The translations under genes were made by a program, and so were the position numbers. From Streptosporangiaceae bacterium (GTDB taxonomy: Bacteria > Actinomycetota > Actinomycetes > Streptosporangiales > Streptosporangiaceae), in NCBI GenBank assembly GCA_025934635.1, contig JAICWX010000019.1:1-50986 (forward strand): 50,986 bases of DNA, given 5' to 3'. Every line of letters begins with the position of its first letter. The stretch's first letter is position 1. The notes beneath the pieces were generated by a model that did no database searches, was not told the DNA's origin, and was given only the letters and a program-made list of their open reading frames with translations. Below, piece by piece: positions 22,334 through 29,591 of the stretch.

Positions 22334-23526
22334 TAGAGCTTTCCGGTCAGCCAGTAGGTAAAGGAATGCCAGGTAGCTTCGAAATACCGGGCCAGGACGG
22401 GGCTCGCGGGTGAGAACACCACGGCAACGAGCACCGTCACCACCGCGGCGAGCACCAGGACAAGCAGCGACCAGCCGGAGATCCGGCTCTGGTACAGCTG
22501 ATGCACGCCCCGCGCGTTGACCAGTTTCCCGGCGACCCGCAGGTGCGTGATGAACGTGCTGGACATCCCCGGCCGGCCCTTGTCGAGGAATTCTTCCAGC
22601 GTGTAGTGCGTGCCCACCACCGCGATCAGGGTGGCCCCCTTGGCGTCGGCGACGAGCAGGGCGACGTCCTCGCTCGTCCCGGGGGCGGGCAGGGTGATGG
22701 CGTCCAGGCCGAGGTCGCGCACGCGGGCCAGGCCGGGCGCGCGGCCGTCCGGGTAGGCGTGCACCACGAGTTCCGCGCCGCAGCACAGTGCCTCGTCCGA
22801 GACCGAGTCCATGTCGCCGAAGATGGCGTCCGGCTGGTAGCCGGCCTCGATCAGCGCGTCGGCGCCGCCGTCGACGGCTATCATCACCGGCTTGTACTCG
22901 CGGATATAGGGCCGCAGCGCGGCGATGTCCTCGCGGTAGTGATAGCCGCGGACGACCACGAGCACGTGCCGGCCCGACATGTCCGTCTCCATGTCGGGCG
23001 GCGTGATGCCGTGGGTGAGCAGTTCGTGCTCACGGCGCAGGAACTCCAGCGTGTTCGCGGCGAACGACTCGATCTGCACCCCGATCATGGCCCGGGCCTC
23101 GGTCATCGAGGCCTGCACCAGGTCCTCGGTCAGCGGCGTGCCCTTGGCCACGACGGCATCGCCGAGGTAGACGGTCTCCTGGTCGATGCGGACGACCGAG
23201 CCGTCAGTGATCTTGACCAGCACGTCCTGCCCGGCTCCGTCGATCACCGGTATACCCGCCTCGAGCAGCAGCTTCGGGCCCAGGTTGGGATAACGCCCGG
23301 TGATGCTGACCGAGGCGTTGACGACGGCCGCGACCTTGCGCCGGATCAGTTCCTCGGCGCTGACCCGGTCCAGGTCGGCGTGGTCGATGACCGCGATCTC
23401 GCCCGGGTTGAGGCGCTTGGTGATGTTCTTCGTCCGGTGATCCACGCGCGCGACAGCCACGATGCCGGGTGGCTCGCTAGCCTTCCCCCGGGAGAGCAGC
23501 GGAATCTTCACGGACGGCGCCTTCAT
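22333..23526 (-). CDS. steA: SteA-like cytokinetic protein (thiamin pyrophosphokinase-like fold)
   Basis: 397 residues. Seen: RGIVAVARVDHRTKNITKRLNPGEIAVIDHADLDRVSAEELIRRKVAAVVNASVSITGRYPNLGP-type N-terminal half, a middle region HVLVVVRGYHYREDIAALRPYIREYKPVMIAVDGGADALIEAGYQPDAIFGDMDSVSDEAL with the thiamin pyrophosphokinase-like GDMDSVSD motif, and a C-terminal membrane helix (about 350-372, GWSLLVLVLAAVVTVLVAVVF). SteA proteins act in septum formation and daughter-cell separation in actinobacteria; enzymatic activity is not established. ATG 23526 is chosen over an in-frame upstream codon at 23589 because the conserved sequence starts there. Confidence 0.9.
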   Translation of the reverse strand: MKAPSVKIPLLSRGKASEPPGIVAVARVDHRTKNITKRLNPGEIAVIDHADLDRVSAEELIRRKVAAVVNASVSITGRYPNLGPKLLLEAGIPVIDGAGQDVLVKITDGSVVRIDQETVYLGDAVVAKGTPLTEDLVQASMTEARAMIGVQIESFAANTLEFLRREHELLTHGITPPDMETDMSGRHVLVVVRGYHYREDIAALRPYIREYKPVMIAVDGGADALIEAGYQPDAIFGDMDSVSDEALCCGAELVVHAYPDGRAPGLARVRDLGLDAITLPAPGTSEDVALLVADAKGATLIAVVGTHYTLEEFLDKGRPGMSSTFITHLRVAGKLVNARGVHQLYQSRISGWSLLVLVLAAVVTVLVAVVFSPASPVLARYFEATWHSFTYWLTGKL

Positions 23527-23714
23527 TGAGTTCCATCCTGCCAGAGCAGGAACGTGCCGACGGCCATGTTGGCCACTACGGCGTGTCATTGAATTGGCAA
23601 CTGAACGTCACCATCGATCGCGCGGTGTGCCGCAAATTACCACCCGAAACTGAAACTTACCTGGGAGCCGACCCGCCGGGGCCCGGGCTACGCGGTCGGC
23701 CCGGATAGGTCAGG

Positions 23715-23720
23715 TAGTGT
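23715..23720 (+). promoter_or_regulatory. -10 element TAGTGT of the egt operon, leaderless-type
   Basis: TAGTGT is followed by 7 bases (TGAAATC) and GTG 23728, without a Shine-Dalgarno sequence. This is the only good promoter-like hexamer near the operon start and supports GTG 23728 as the translation start of egtA. Confidence 0.5.
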
Positions 23721-23727
23721 TGAAATC

Positions 23728-25035
23728 GTGATAAAGGGGGCGCGGTTTACCGAAGCCGACGCGGAAGCGCAGGTTCACGGTATCTGCTTCAAGACAGGCC
23801 CGCCGGAACAGGTAGGCGTCGAACTCGAGTGGCTAGTGCGCGATCGCCGTGATCCCGCGCTACCGGTCCAGGCGGAACAAGTAGCCGCTACCTTGGCCGG
23901 CTTCGGGGCCGCAGGCGATGAAGGCTACATGGGGCAAGCACCCCAGCCCGTTCCGTATAAATTTCCTTCCGGTGCCTCGCTCACGCTTGAGCCGGGCGGG
24001 CAGCTCGAGCTCAGCTCGGCCCCCGCCGGAACCCTCAGTGAGCTGCACGCGGTGACCGGGCGTGACCTGGCCGCATTGCGTGACGCAGCCGCGGCGGCCG
24101 GCCTCGAGCTCTGCGGCTACGGCCTCGACCCGCTCCGCCCGCCCCGCCGCCTGCTCGATCTCCCGCGTTACGCCGCGATGGAGGAGTTCTTCGACCGCGA
24201 GGGCCCGTGGGGCCGCCAGATGATGTGCGGCACCGCGTCCGTCCAGGTGTGCCTGGACGCCGGCGACGACGGCGGCGGGCCGTCCGGCTACCGCTCCCGC
24301 TGGCGGCTGCTGCACGCCATCGGCCCGGTGCTGGTGGCCGCGTTCGCCAACTCCCCGCTGCGGGACGGGAAGCCGACCGGCTGGCGCTCGGCCCGGCAGC
24401 AGGTGTGGGCCAACATGGACCCCGGCCGGACCCGGGCCCCCTGGGCCCCGGCCGAGCCGGCGGCCGATGGTGATCCGCGCGACGCCTGGACCGCCTACGC
24501 ACTCGACGCCGAGCTCATGTGCGTCCGCGAGCCCGGCTCGCAGGACTGGACCGCGCCGGCCGGGGTGACCTTCCGCGACTGGCTGCGCGACGCCGGTTCG
24601 GGGCCGCTGCGCGCACCCACCCCCGAGGACCTGGAATACCACCTGTCCACGCTGTTCCCGCCGGTCCGCCCGCGCGGGCACATGGAACTGCGGATGATCG
24701 ACGCGCAGCCCGGCGACGGCTGGATCGTGCCCGCGGCCGTGGTCACGGCATTGGCCGACGACGACCGCGCCGCGGACGCCGCGCTGGCGGCGGCCGAGCC
24801 CGTCTGGGACGGCTCGCCGGACGCCCATGACCCGTGGCTGCGGGCGGCGCGGCACGGCCCGGCCGACCCGCTGATCGGCCAGGCCGCCCAGCGGTGCTTC
24901 GAGGCGGCCGGCTCCGCGCTGGCCCGGCTGAGCGCGCCGGCCGCGGTCCGCCGGGCGGTCACCGACTTCGCCGAGCGCTACGTACTGAAAGACCGATGTC
25001 CTGCCGACGACCAACTGGACGGAGTCTCACCGTGA
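23728..25035 (+). CDS. egtA: EgtA, glutamate-cysteine ligase for ergothioneine synthesis
   Basis: 435 residues, GCS2-type ligase that makes gamma-glutamylcysteine, the sulfur donor in the EgtB reaction. Seen: VGVELEWLVRD (metal-binding Glu residues), FPSGASLTLEPGGQLELSSAP, MMCGTASVQVCLDAGDD, ANSPLRDGKPTGWRSARQQVW and HLSTLFPPVRPRGHMELRMIDAQPG. Length and motif order are those of EgtA. First gene of a four-gene operon; its stop overlaps egtB by GTGA. Confidence 0.96.
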   Translation: MIKGARFTEADAEAQVHGICFKTGPPEQVGVELEWLVRDRRDPALPVQAEQVAATLAGFGAAGDEGYMGQAPQPVPYKFPSGASLTLEPGGQLELSSAPAGTLSELHAVTGRDLAALRDAAAAAGLELCGYGLDPLRPPRRLLDLPRYAAMEEFFDREGPWGRQMMCGTASVQVCLDAGDDGGGPSGYRSRWRLLHAIGPVLVAAFANSPLRDGKPTGWRSARQQVWANMDPGRTRAPWAPAEPAADGDPRDAWTAYALDAELMCVREPGSQDWTAPAGVTFRDWLRDAGSGPLRAPTPEDLEYHLSTLFPPVRPRGHMELRMIDAQPGDGWIVPAAVVTALADDDRAADAALAAAEPVWDGSPDAHDPWLRAARHGPADPLIGQAAQRCFEAAGSALARLSAPAAVRRAVTDFAERYVLKDRCPADDQLDGVSP

Positions 25036-26363
25036 CGGAGTTCCAGCTCGACCCCGAATCCCTCCGCGCGGCTATCGCGCGGGAACTGACGGGCGCACGG
25101 CAGCGCACGGCGCTGCTGACCGACGCCGTGGACGAGGACGACCTGGTCAGACAGCACTCGCCGCTGATGTCCCCGCTGGTCTGGGACCTCGCCCACATCG
25201 CCAACCAGGAAGAGCTCTGGCTGCTGCGCGAGGTCGGCGGCCGCGACTCGATGCACCCGGAGATCGACCCGCTCTACGACGCGTTCGAGCACCCGCGGTC
25301 CGAGCGCCCGACGCTGCCGCTGCTGGCGCCGGGCGAGGCCCGGGCGTACGGGCACGAGGTACGCGGGCGGGTCCTGGACCTGCTCGACCGCGTCCGGTTC
25401 ACCGGCGCCCGGCTGCTCGGCGACGGGTTCGCGTTCGGGATGATCGCCCAGCACGAGGTGCAGCACGACGAGACCATGCTGATCACCCACCAGATCCGCG
25501 CGGGCGCCCCGGTGCTCGCCGCGGCCTCCCCCGGGCCGGCCCCGGCGGACGCGTCCCGGCTGCCGGCCGAGGTGCTCGTCCCCGGCGGCCCGTTCACCAT
25601 GGGCACCTCGACCGAGCCCTGGGCGCTGGATAACGAGCGCCCCGCGCACGCCGTCGACGTGGCGCCGTTCTACCTGGACACCACCCCGGTGACCGGCGGC
25701 GCGTACGCCGAGTTCATCGACGACGGCGGGTACGACGACCCGCGCTGGTGGACCGGGGCCGGCTGGGAGCACCGGCAGCAGGCCGGGCTGACCGCGCCGC
25801 TGTACTGGCGGCGGGACGGCGGCCAGTGGACGCGCCGGGTGTTCGGCCGGCCGGAGCCGGTCCGGCCGGACGAGCCGGTGCTGCACGTCAGCTGGTACGA
25901 GGCGGACGCGTACGCCCGCTGGGCCGGCCGCAGGCTGCCCACCGAGGCCGAGTGGGAGAAGGCGGCCCGGTTCGATCCGGCGACCGGCCTGACCCGCCGG
26001 TACCCGTGGGGCAACGCGGAGCCCGACGCGTCCGTGGCCAACCTCGGCCAGGTGTTCCTGCGCCCGGCGCCGGCCGGCTCCTACCCCGCCGGGGCGGCGC
26101 CGTGCGGGGCCCGGCAGCTGATCGGGGACGTGTGGGAGTGGACCGGCTCGGACTTCGGGCCGTACCCGGGCTTCGAGGCGTGGCCGTACAAGGAGTACTC
26201 CGAGGTGTTCTTCGGCCCGGAGTACAAGGTGCTGCGCGGCGGCTCCTTCGGGGTCAGCCCGGTGGCCGGCCGCGCCACCTTCCGCAACTGGGACTACCCG
26301 GTCAGGAGGCAGATCTTCGCCGGCTTCCGCACCGCCCGGAGTGCGGCGCCGGAGACCGCCTGA
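25032..26363 (+). CDS. egtB: EgtB, ergothioneine sulfoxide synthase
   Basis: 443-residue non-heme iron enzyme that joins hercynine and gamma-glutamylcysteine with O2. N-terminal DinB-like domain with the iron ligands visible: H55 in WDLAHIANQEELWLL, and H141 and H145 in QHEVQHDETM. C-terminal formylglycine-enzyme-like domain: GGPFTMGTSTEPWALDNERPAHAV, VTGGAYAEFIDDGGY, HVSWYEADAYARWAGRRLPTEAEWEKAAR, QLIGDVWEWTGSDF, and KVLRGGSF. GTG 25032 overlaps egtA; its stop shares one base with the egtC start (TGATG). Confidence 0.97.
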   Translation: MTEFQLDPESLRAAIARELTGARQRTALLTDAVDEDDLVRQHSPLMSPLVWDLAHIANQEELWLLREVGGRDSMHPEIDPLYDAFEHPRSERPTLPLLAPGEARAYGHEVRGRVLDLLDRVRFTGARLLGDGFAFGMIAQHEVQHDETMLITHQIRAGAPVLAAASPGPAPADASRLPAEVLVPGGPFTMGTSTEPWALDNERPAHAVDVAPFYLDTTPVTGGAYAEFIDDGGYDDPRWWTGAGWEHRQQAGLTAPLYWRRDGGQWTRRVFGRPEPVRPDEPVLHVSWYEADAYARWAGRRLPTEAEWEKAARFDPATGLTRRYPWGNAEPDASVANLGQVFLRPAPAGSYPAGAAPCGARQLIGDVWEWTGSDFGPYPGFEAWPYKEYSEVFFGPEYKVLRGGSFGVSPVAGRATFRNWDYPVRRQIFAGFRTARSAAPETA

Positions 26364-27154
26364 TGTGCCGGCACCTGGCTTACCTCGGGCCGGCGGCCAC
26401 GCTGCGCTCGGTGATCATCGACCCGCCGCACGGCCTGTACCGGCAGGCGTGGGCACCGCGCCTTCAGCGGCACGGGACGGTGAACGCGGACGGGTTCGGG
26501 GTCGGCTGGTACGCACCGGGCGACCCGGTCCCGGCCCGGTACCGGCGCCCGGTCCCGATCTGGGGAGACGAGTCCTTCGCCGACGGGGCCCGGGTGACGT
26601 CGGCGGCGGCCCTGCTGGCGGCGGTCCGCTCCGCGACCGCGGGCACCGACCCGGGGACCGCCGCGGCCGCCCCGTACGCGGCGGGCCGCTGGCTGTTCAG
26701 CCATAACGGGGTGCTGGCGGGCTGGCCGGCGTCCGCCGCCGGGCTGGCCGCCACGCTGCCCGCGGGAGCGCTGCTCGGATTGGAGGCCCGGGTGGATTCC
26801 GCGCTGCTGTGGGCGCTGGTCCGGCAGCGGCTCGAGCGCGGCCTGCCCGCCGCGCAGGCCCTGGCGGGCACCGTCGCGGCGGTGCGGTCGGCCGGCCTGG
26901 ACGGGCGGCTCAACTTCCTGCTGACGGACGGCCAGGTGATCGCGGCGACCGCGGCCGGCGACACCTTGTTCTGCCGGCGCGGCGACGGCGCCGTGCTCGT
27001 CGCCTCGGAGCCCGGCGACGACGATCCCGGCTGGACCGAGGTGCCCGACGGCTCCGTCCTCATCGCGACGCCGCAGCGGGTCAGCGTGACCGGGCTGGAT
27101 GATGTCAGCTCGGCCGGCGAGATATCAGGCAACGAAAGGATCGCCATCACATGA
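26363..27154 (+). CDS. egtC: EgtC, gamma-glutamyl hercynylcysteine sulfoxide amidohydrolase
   Basis: 263-residue class II glutamine-amidotransferase-fold enzyme that removes the gamma-glutamyl group. The sequence starts Met-Cys-Arg-His ([10 protein letters not shown]); Cys2 is the N-terminal nucleophile after Met removal. Also seen: [32 protein letters not shown] and [21 protein letters not shown]. The ATG must be exactly at 26363 to expose Cys2. It overlaps egtD by ATGA. Confidence 0.96.
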   Translation: MCRHLAYLGPAATLRSVIIDPPHGLYRQAWAPRLQRHGTVNADGFGVGWYAPGDPVPARYRRPVPIWGDESFADGARVTSAAALLAAVRSATAGTDPGTAAAAPYAAGRWLFSHNGVLAGWPASAAGLAATLPAGALLGLEARVDSALLWALVRQRLERGLPAAQALAGTVAAVRSAGLDGRLNFLLTDGQVIAATAAGDTLFCRRGDGAVLVASEPGDDDPGWTEVPDGSVLIATPQRVSVTGLDDVSSAGEISGNERIAIT

Positions 27155-28125
27155 CATCCCTCGACCGCCGGCTACCGCCCGGCTTCCTCGAGGAAGCACT
27201 GCGCGCCGACGCCCGGACCGGGCTGACCGCGGAGCCGAAATCGCTGCCGCCCAAGTGGTTCTACGACGCCCAGGGCAGCGCGCTGTTCGACAAGATCACC
27301 GAGCTGCCGGAGTACTACCCGACCAATGCCGAACGGGAGATCCTGCGCGCCACGGCAGGCCAGCTCGCCGCGCAGACCAGGGCGCGGACCCTGATCGAGC
27401 TCGGCTCCGGGTCGTCGGACAAGACCCGGCTGCTGCTCGGCGCGCTACGGGCCGAGGGCACGCTGCGCTGTTACGTGCCGGTTGACGTCAGCGAGGCGGC
27501 CCTGGTCGCGGCGGGCCAGGCGCTGGCGGCCGAGTACCCGGGGCTCGACGTGCGGGCCGTGGTGTCCGACTTCGAGGAGCACCTCGGCTTCCCCGCCGAC
27601 GGCGAGGCGCCGGCGCCGCGGCTGGTCGCGTTCCTCGGCAGCACGATCGGGAACCTGGAACCCGCGCAGCGGGCCGCCTTCCTGAGCCGGGTCCGCGCGC
27701 AGCTGCGGCCGGGCGACTTCTTCCTGCTCGGCACCGACCTGGTCAAGGACCCGGCCACGCTGGTCGCCGCGTACGACGACCAGGCGGGGGTCACGGCCGC
27801 GTTCAACAAGAACGTGCTCGCGGTGCTGAACGCCGAGCTCGGCGCCGACTTCGACCTGGACGCGTTCGAGCACGTCGCCGTGTGGAACGCCGGGGCCGAG
27901 TGGATCGAGATGCGGCTGCGGTCCTGCGCGGCACAGACGGTGCGGCTGCCGGGCATCGGGCTGACCGCCGAGTTCGCCGACGGCGAGGAGATGCGCACCG
28001 AGGTGTCGGCCAAGTTCCGCCGCGAGGGCATCACGGCCGAGCTGGCCGCGGCCGGGTTCGCGATGTGCACGTGGTGGACGGACGCGGCCGCTCAGTTCGG
28101 GCTGTCGCTCTCGGTGCCGGCCTGA
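27151..28125 (+). CDS. egtD: EgtD, histidine N-alpha-methyltransferase
   Basis: 324-residue SAM-dependent enzyme that trimethylates histidine to hercynine, the first step of ergothioneine synthesis. Seen: [36 protein letters not shown] motif [47 protein letters not shown], and the histidine-binding [20 protein letters not shown] region. The full set is typical of EgtD. Last gene of the operon; no egtE beta-lyase follows, so another PLP enzyme must finish the pathway. Confidence 0.97.
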   Translation: MTSLDRRLPPGFLEEALRADARTGLTAEPKSLPPKWFYDAQGSALFDKITELPEYYPTNAEREILRATAGQLAAQTRARTLIELGSGSSDKTRLLLGALRAEGTLRCYVPVDVSEAALVAAGQALAAEYPGLDVRAVVSDFEEHLGFPADGEAPAPRLVAFLGSTIGNLEPAQRAAFLSRVRAQLRPGDFFLLGTDLVKDPATLVAAYDDQAGVTAAFNKNVLAVLNAELGADFDLDAFEHVAVWNAGAEWIEMRLRSCAAQTVRLPGIGLTAEFADGEEMRTEVSAKFRREGITAELAAAGFAMCTWWTDAAAQFGLSLSVPA

Positions 28126-28210
28126 GGCCACGCGGGTGGGATGGGTGGTGCCTGTGGTGCGCTCGGTGTCAGCCCGCCGTATCCGGGGGCGGCTCAGCGA
28201 GTTGCGTTAA

Positions 28211-28263
28211 CGGCATTGATGGAGCATCCATGCTGCTCCCGCGGCATTGATGGAGCATCGATG
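28211..28263. repeat. Two direct repeats of a 22-bp unit, 31-bp period
   Basis: CGGCATTGATGGAGCATCCATG (28211-28232) and the same sequence with one change, CATCGATG (28242-28263). Each unit holds a GATG-GAG-CATC dyad. The pair lies in the 198-base gap between the convergent ends of egtD and the TetR gene, where a regulator site would be unexpected. The rest of the gap shows nothing recognisable. Confidence 0.6.
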
Positions 28264-28323
28264 TCGTTGGCCGGGAGCGGGCGCGGGCGAGACCGGTGAC
28301 GGGCGCGAGTGCTGGTGCGGGTG

Positions 28324-28968
28324 TTACGGCAGGGCCGCGTCGATGAGGGCCAGGGCCGCGTTGGTGATGACCGCGCGGGCCTGGCCCGGGGTCAGGCCGC
28401 GCACGTCGTAGAGCACGATGAAGGCCTCCCAGCCGATCATGACCGCGAGCCCGGACACGAGCTGCTCGAACCGGTCCGGGTCCAGCTGCGGCCGGATCGG
28501 CTCGATGGCCTGCTCGATCCAGCGCACGCGCCGGTAGCCGCGCCTGGGGACGGCCGGCCCGGCGGGATCCCGGCCCGGATCCTGGCCGGCCGGGGGCGCG
28601 TCGACGGTCAGCTTGATCAGCTTGCGGCCGAGCGGCAGCGTCTGCGCCATCCCGTCGCTCAGCACCCCGATCAGCGTGCAGATCCGCGCCCGCGCGTCCT
28701 GGTCGCCGGCGGCGTCCACGGCCGCCTCGACGTTGACGTCCATGCCTCCGATGGCCGCGTCGAGCAGCAGCTGGTCGAGGGTGGGGAAATAGGTGTAGAT
28801 CGTGCGCCGGGACACGTCGGCGGCGGCCGCGATGTCGTTGATGGACGGGTCGGCGCCGGCCGCCAGCAGCCGGCCGGCCGCCTCGACGATCGCCTTGCGG
28901 GTGCGACGCCGCTGCGCCGCCCGGCCCGGCGGGGCCGGTGCGGCCGGCTGGGCCGCGATCTCGGTCAT
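28324..28968 (-). CDS. TetR-family transcriptional regulator
   Basis: 214 residues. DNA-binding domain about 20-70: RRRTRKAIVEAAGRLLAAG, SINDIAAAADVSRRTIYTYFPTLDQLLLDAA, with the recognition helix SRRTIYTYF. The rest is a helical ligand domain with WIEQAIEPIRPQLDPDRFEQLVSGLAVMIGWEAFIVLYDVRGL. ATG 28968 is used; a longer frame begins at 28998. It overlaps, on the opposite strand, the start region of the monooxygenase-like gene, which it probably regulates. Confidence 0.9.
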   Translation of the reverse strand: MTEIAAQPAAPAPPGRAAQRRRTRKAIVEAAGRLLAAGADPSINDIAAAADVSRRTIYTYFPTLDQLLLDAAIGGMDVNVEAAVDAAGDQDARARICTLIGVLSDGMAQTLPLGRKLIKLTVDAPPAGQDPGRDPAGPAVPRRGYRRVRWIEQAIEPIRPQLDPDRFEQLVSGLAVMIGWEAFIVLYDVRGLTPGQARAVITNAALALIDAALP

Positions 28969-29255
28969 TCGACGTCCCGGCGGGCCGGGGCGAGGCATTC
29001 CTGGCCGAATGGCAGAAGGTCAACGATTACATGCGGAACCAGCCGGGCTACCAGGGTCACCAGCTGCACCGGGCCCTGGCCGGCGACGCGAAATACCAGT
29101 ACGTCAACGTGGCCACCTGGGAATCGGCCGAGGCCTGGCGGGCAGCCCACGACGAGGGGTTCTTCCGCCTCGTCCAGCAGCCCCAGTGGCGCGAGTTCCC
29201 CAGCACCCCGGCGATCTACGAGGTCGTGCACGCCGGCCAGCCCGCCTTCCAGTGA
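28938..29255 (+). CDS. Antibiotic biosynthesis monooxygenase-domain protein, N terminus lost or replaced
   Basis: From about base 28968 the frame matches small ABM-fold proteins (FDVPAGRGEAFLAEWQKVN, MRNQPGYQGHQLHRALA, VNVATWESAEAWRAAHDEGF). The expected first beta-strand (about 8 residues before FDVPAG) is missing. The frame instead starts at GTG 28938 with RPAGPRSRS, which is antisense to the TetR gene. The homology begins almost exactly at the TetR start codon, so the two genes look fused head-to-head by a deletion. No ribosome binding site is seen. It could be translated, or be a 5'-truncated remnant. These proteins often pair with hemerythrin-like genes, as here. Confidence 0.6.
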   Translation: MRPAGPRSRSFDVPAGRGEAFLAEWQKVNDYMRNQPGYQGHQLHRALAGDAKYQYVNVATWESAEAWRAAHDEGFFRLVQQPQWREFPSTPAIYEVVHAGQPAFQ

Positions 29256-29291
29256 CTATCCGGCACCGGTAACCCCAGGGGGATCCAGACC

Positions 29292-29591
29292 ATGAACACC
29301 GCCACGACGGGCATCGACACCCGCGACATGCTGCTCATCCACCGCGTGATCCGCCGCGAGGTCGGCGGCCTGCCCGGCCTGTTCCGGGCCACGCGGGACC
29401 GGGCCCGGGCCGCCCGGGTCGCGGCCCACGCCAGTGAGATGCTCGATTTCCTGCACGCGCACCACACCGGCGAGGACGAGCTGCTGTGGCCGGTCCCGCC
29501 GCCCGCCCGGCTGGCGTTCAGCCTCGTCGGGTGGCGTCAGCTGGCCCGCGAGACCGCCGCCATCCACGGCGGCCCGGCGCGGGCGGCTTAG
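29292..29591 (+). CDS. Hemerythrin-like protein with a large internal deletion
   Basis: 99 residues. N-terminal part carries half of a hemerythrin-like di-iron site: MLLIHRVIRREVGGLPGLFR and DFLHAHHTGEDELLWP (HHxxE pattern). It then jumps within LLWPVPPPARLAF to what looks like the far C-terminal end of such proteins (PPPARLAFSLVGWRQLARE), missing about 90-100 residues with the remaining iron ligands. The frame is kept. ATG 29292 follows a GGGGGA sequence. A full di-iron centre cannot form, so it is probably non-functional or altered. Its TAG overlaps the TAA of the convergent transporter gene. Confidence 0.6.
   Translation: MNTATTGIDTRDMLLIHRVIRREVGGLPGLFRATRDRARAARVAAHASEMLDFLHAHHTGEDELLWPVPPPARLAFSLVGWRQLARETAAIHGGPARAA

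Noticed and set aside
17573..23526. Secondary-metabolite or capsule cluster
   Set aside because: The glycosyltransferase, flippase and MraY-like gene could suggest one, but they overlap steA/steB and there are no sugar-nucleotide, polymerase or synthase genes.
28211..28263. CRISPR array
   Set aside because: Only two repeats with a 9-base spacer and no cas genes; this is a direct-repeat pair, not an array.
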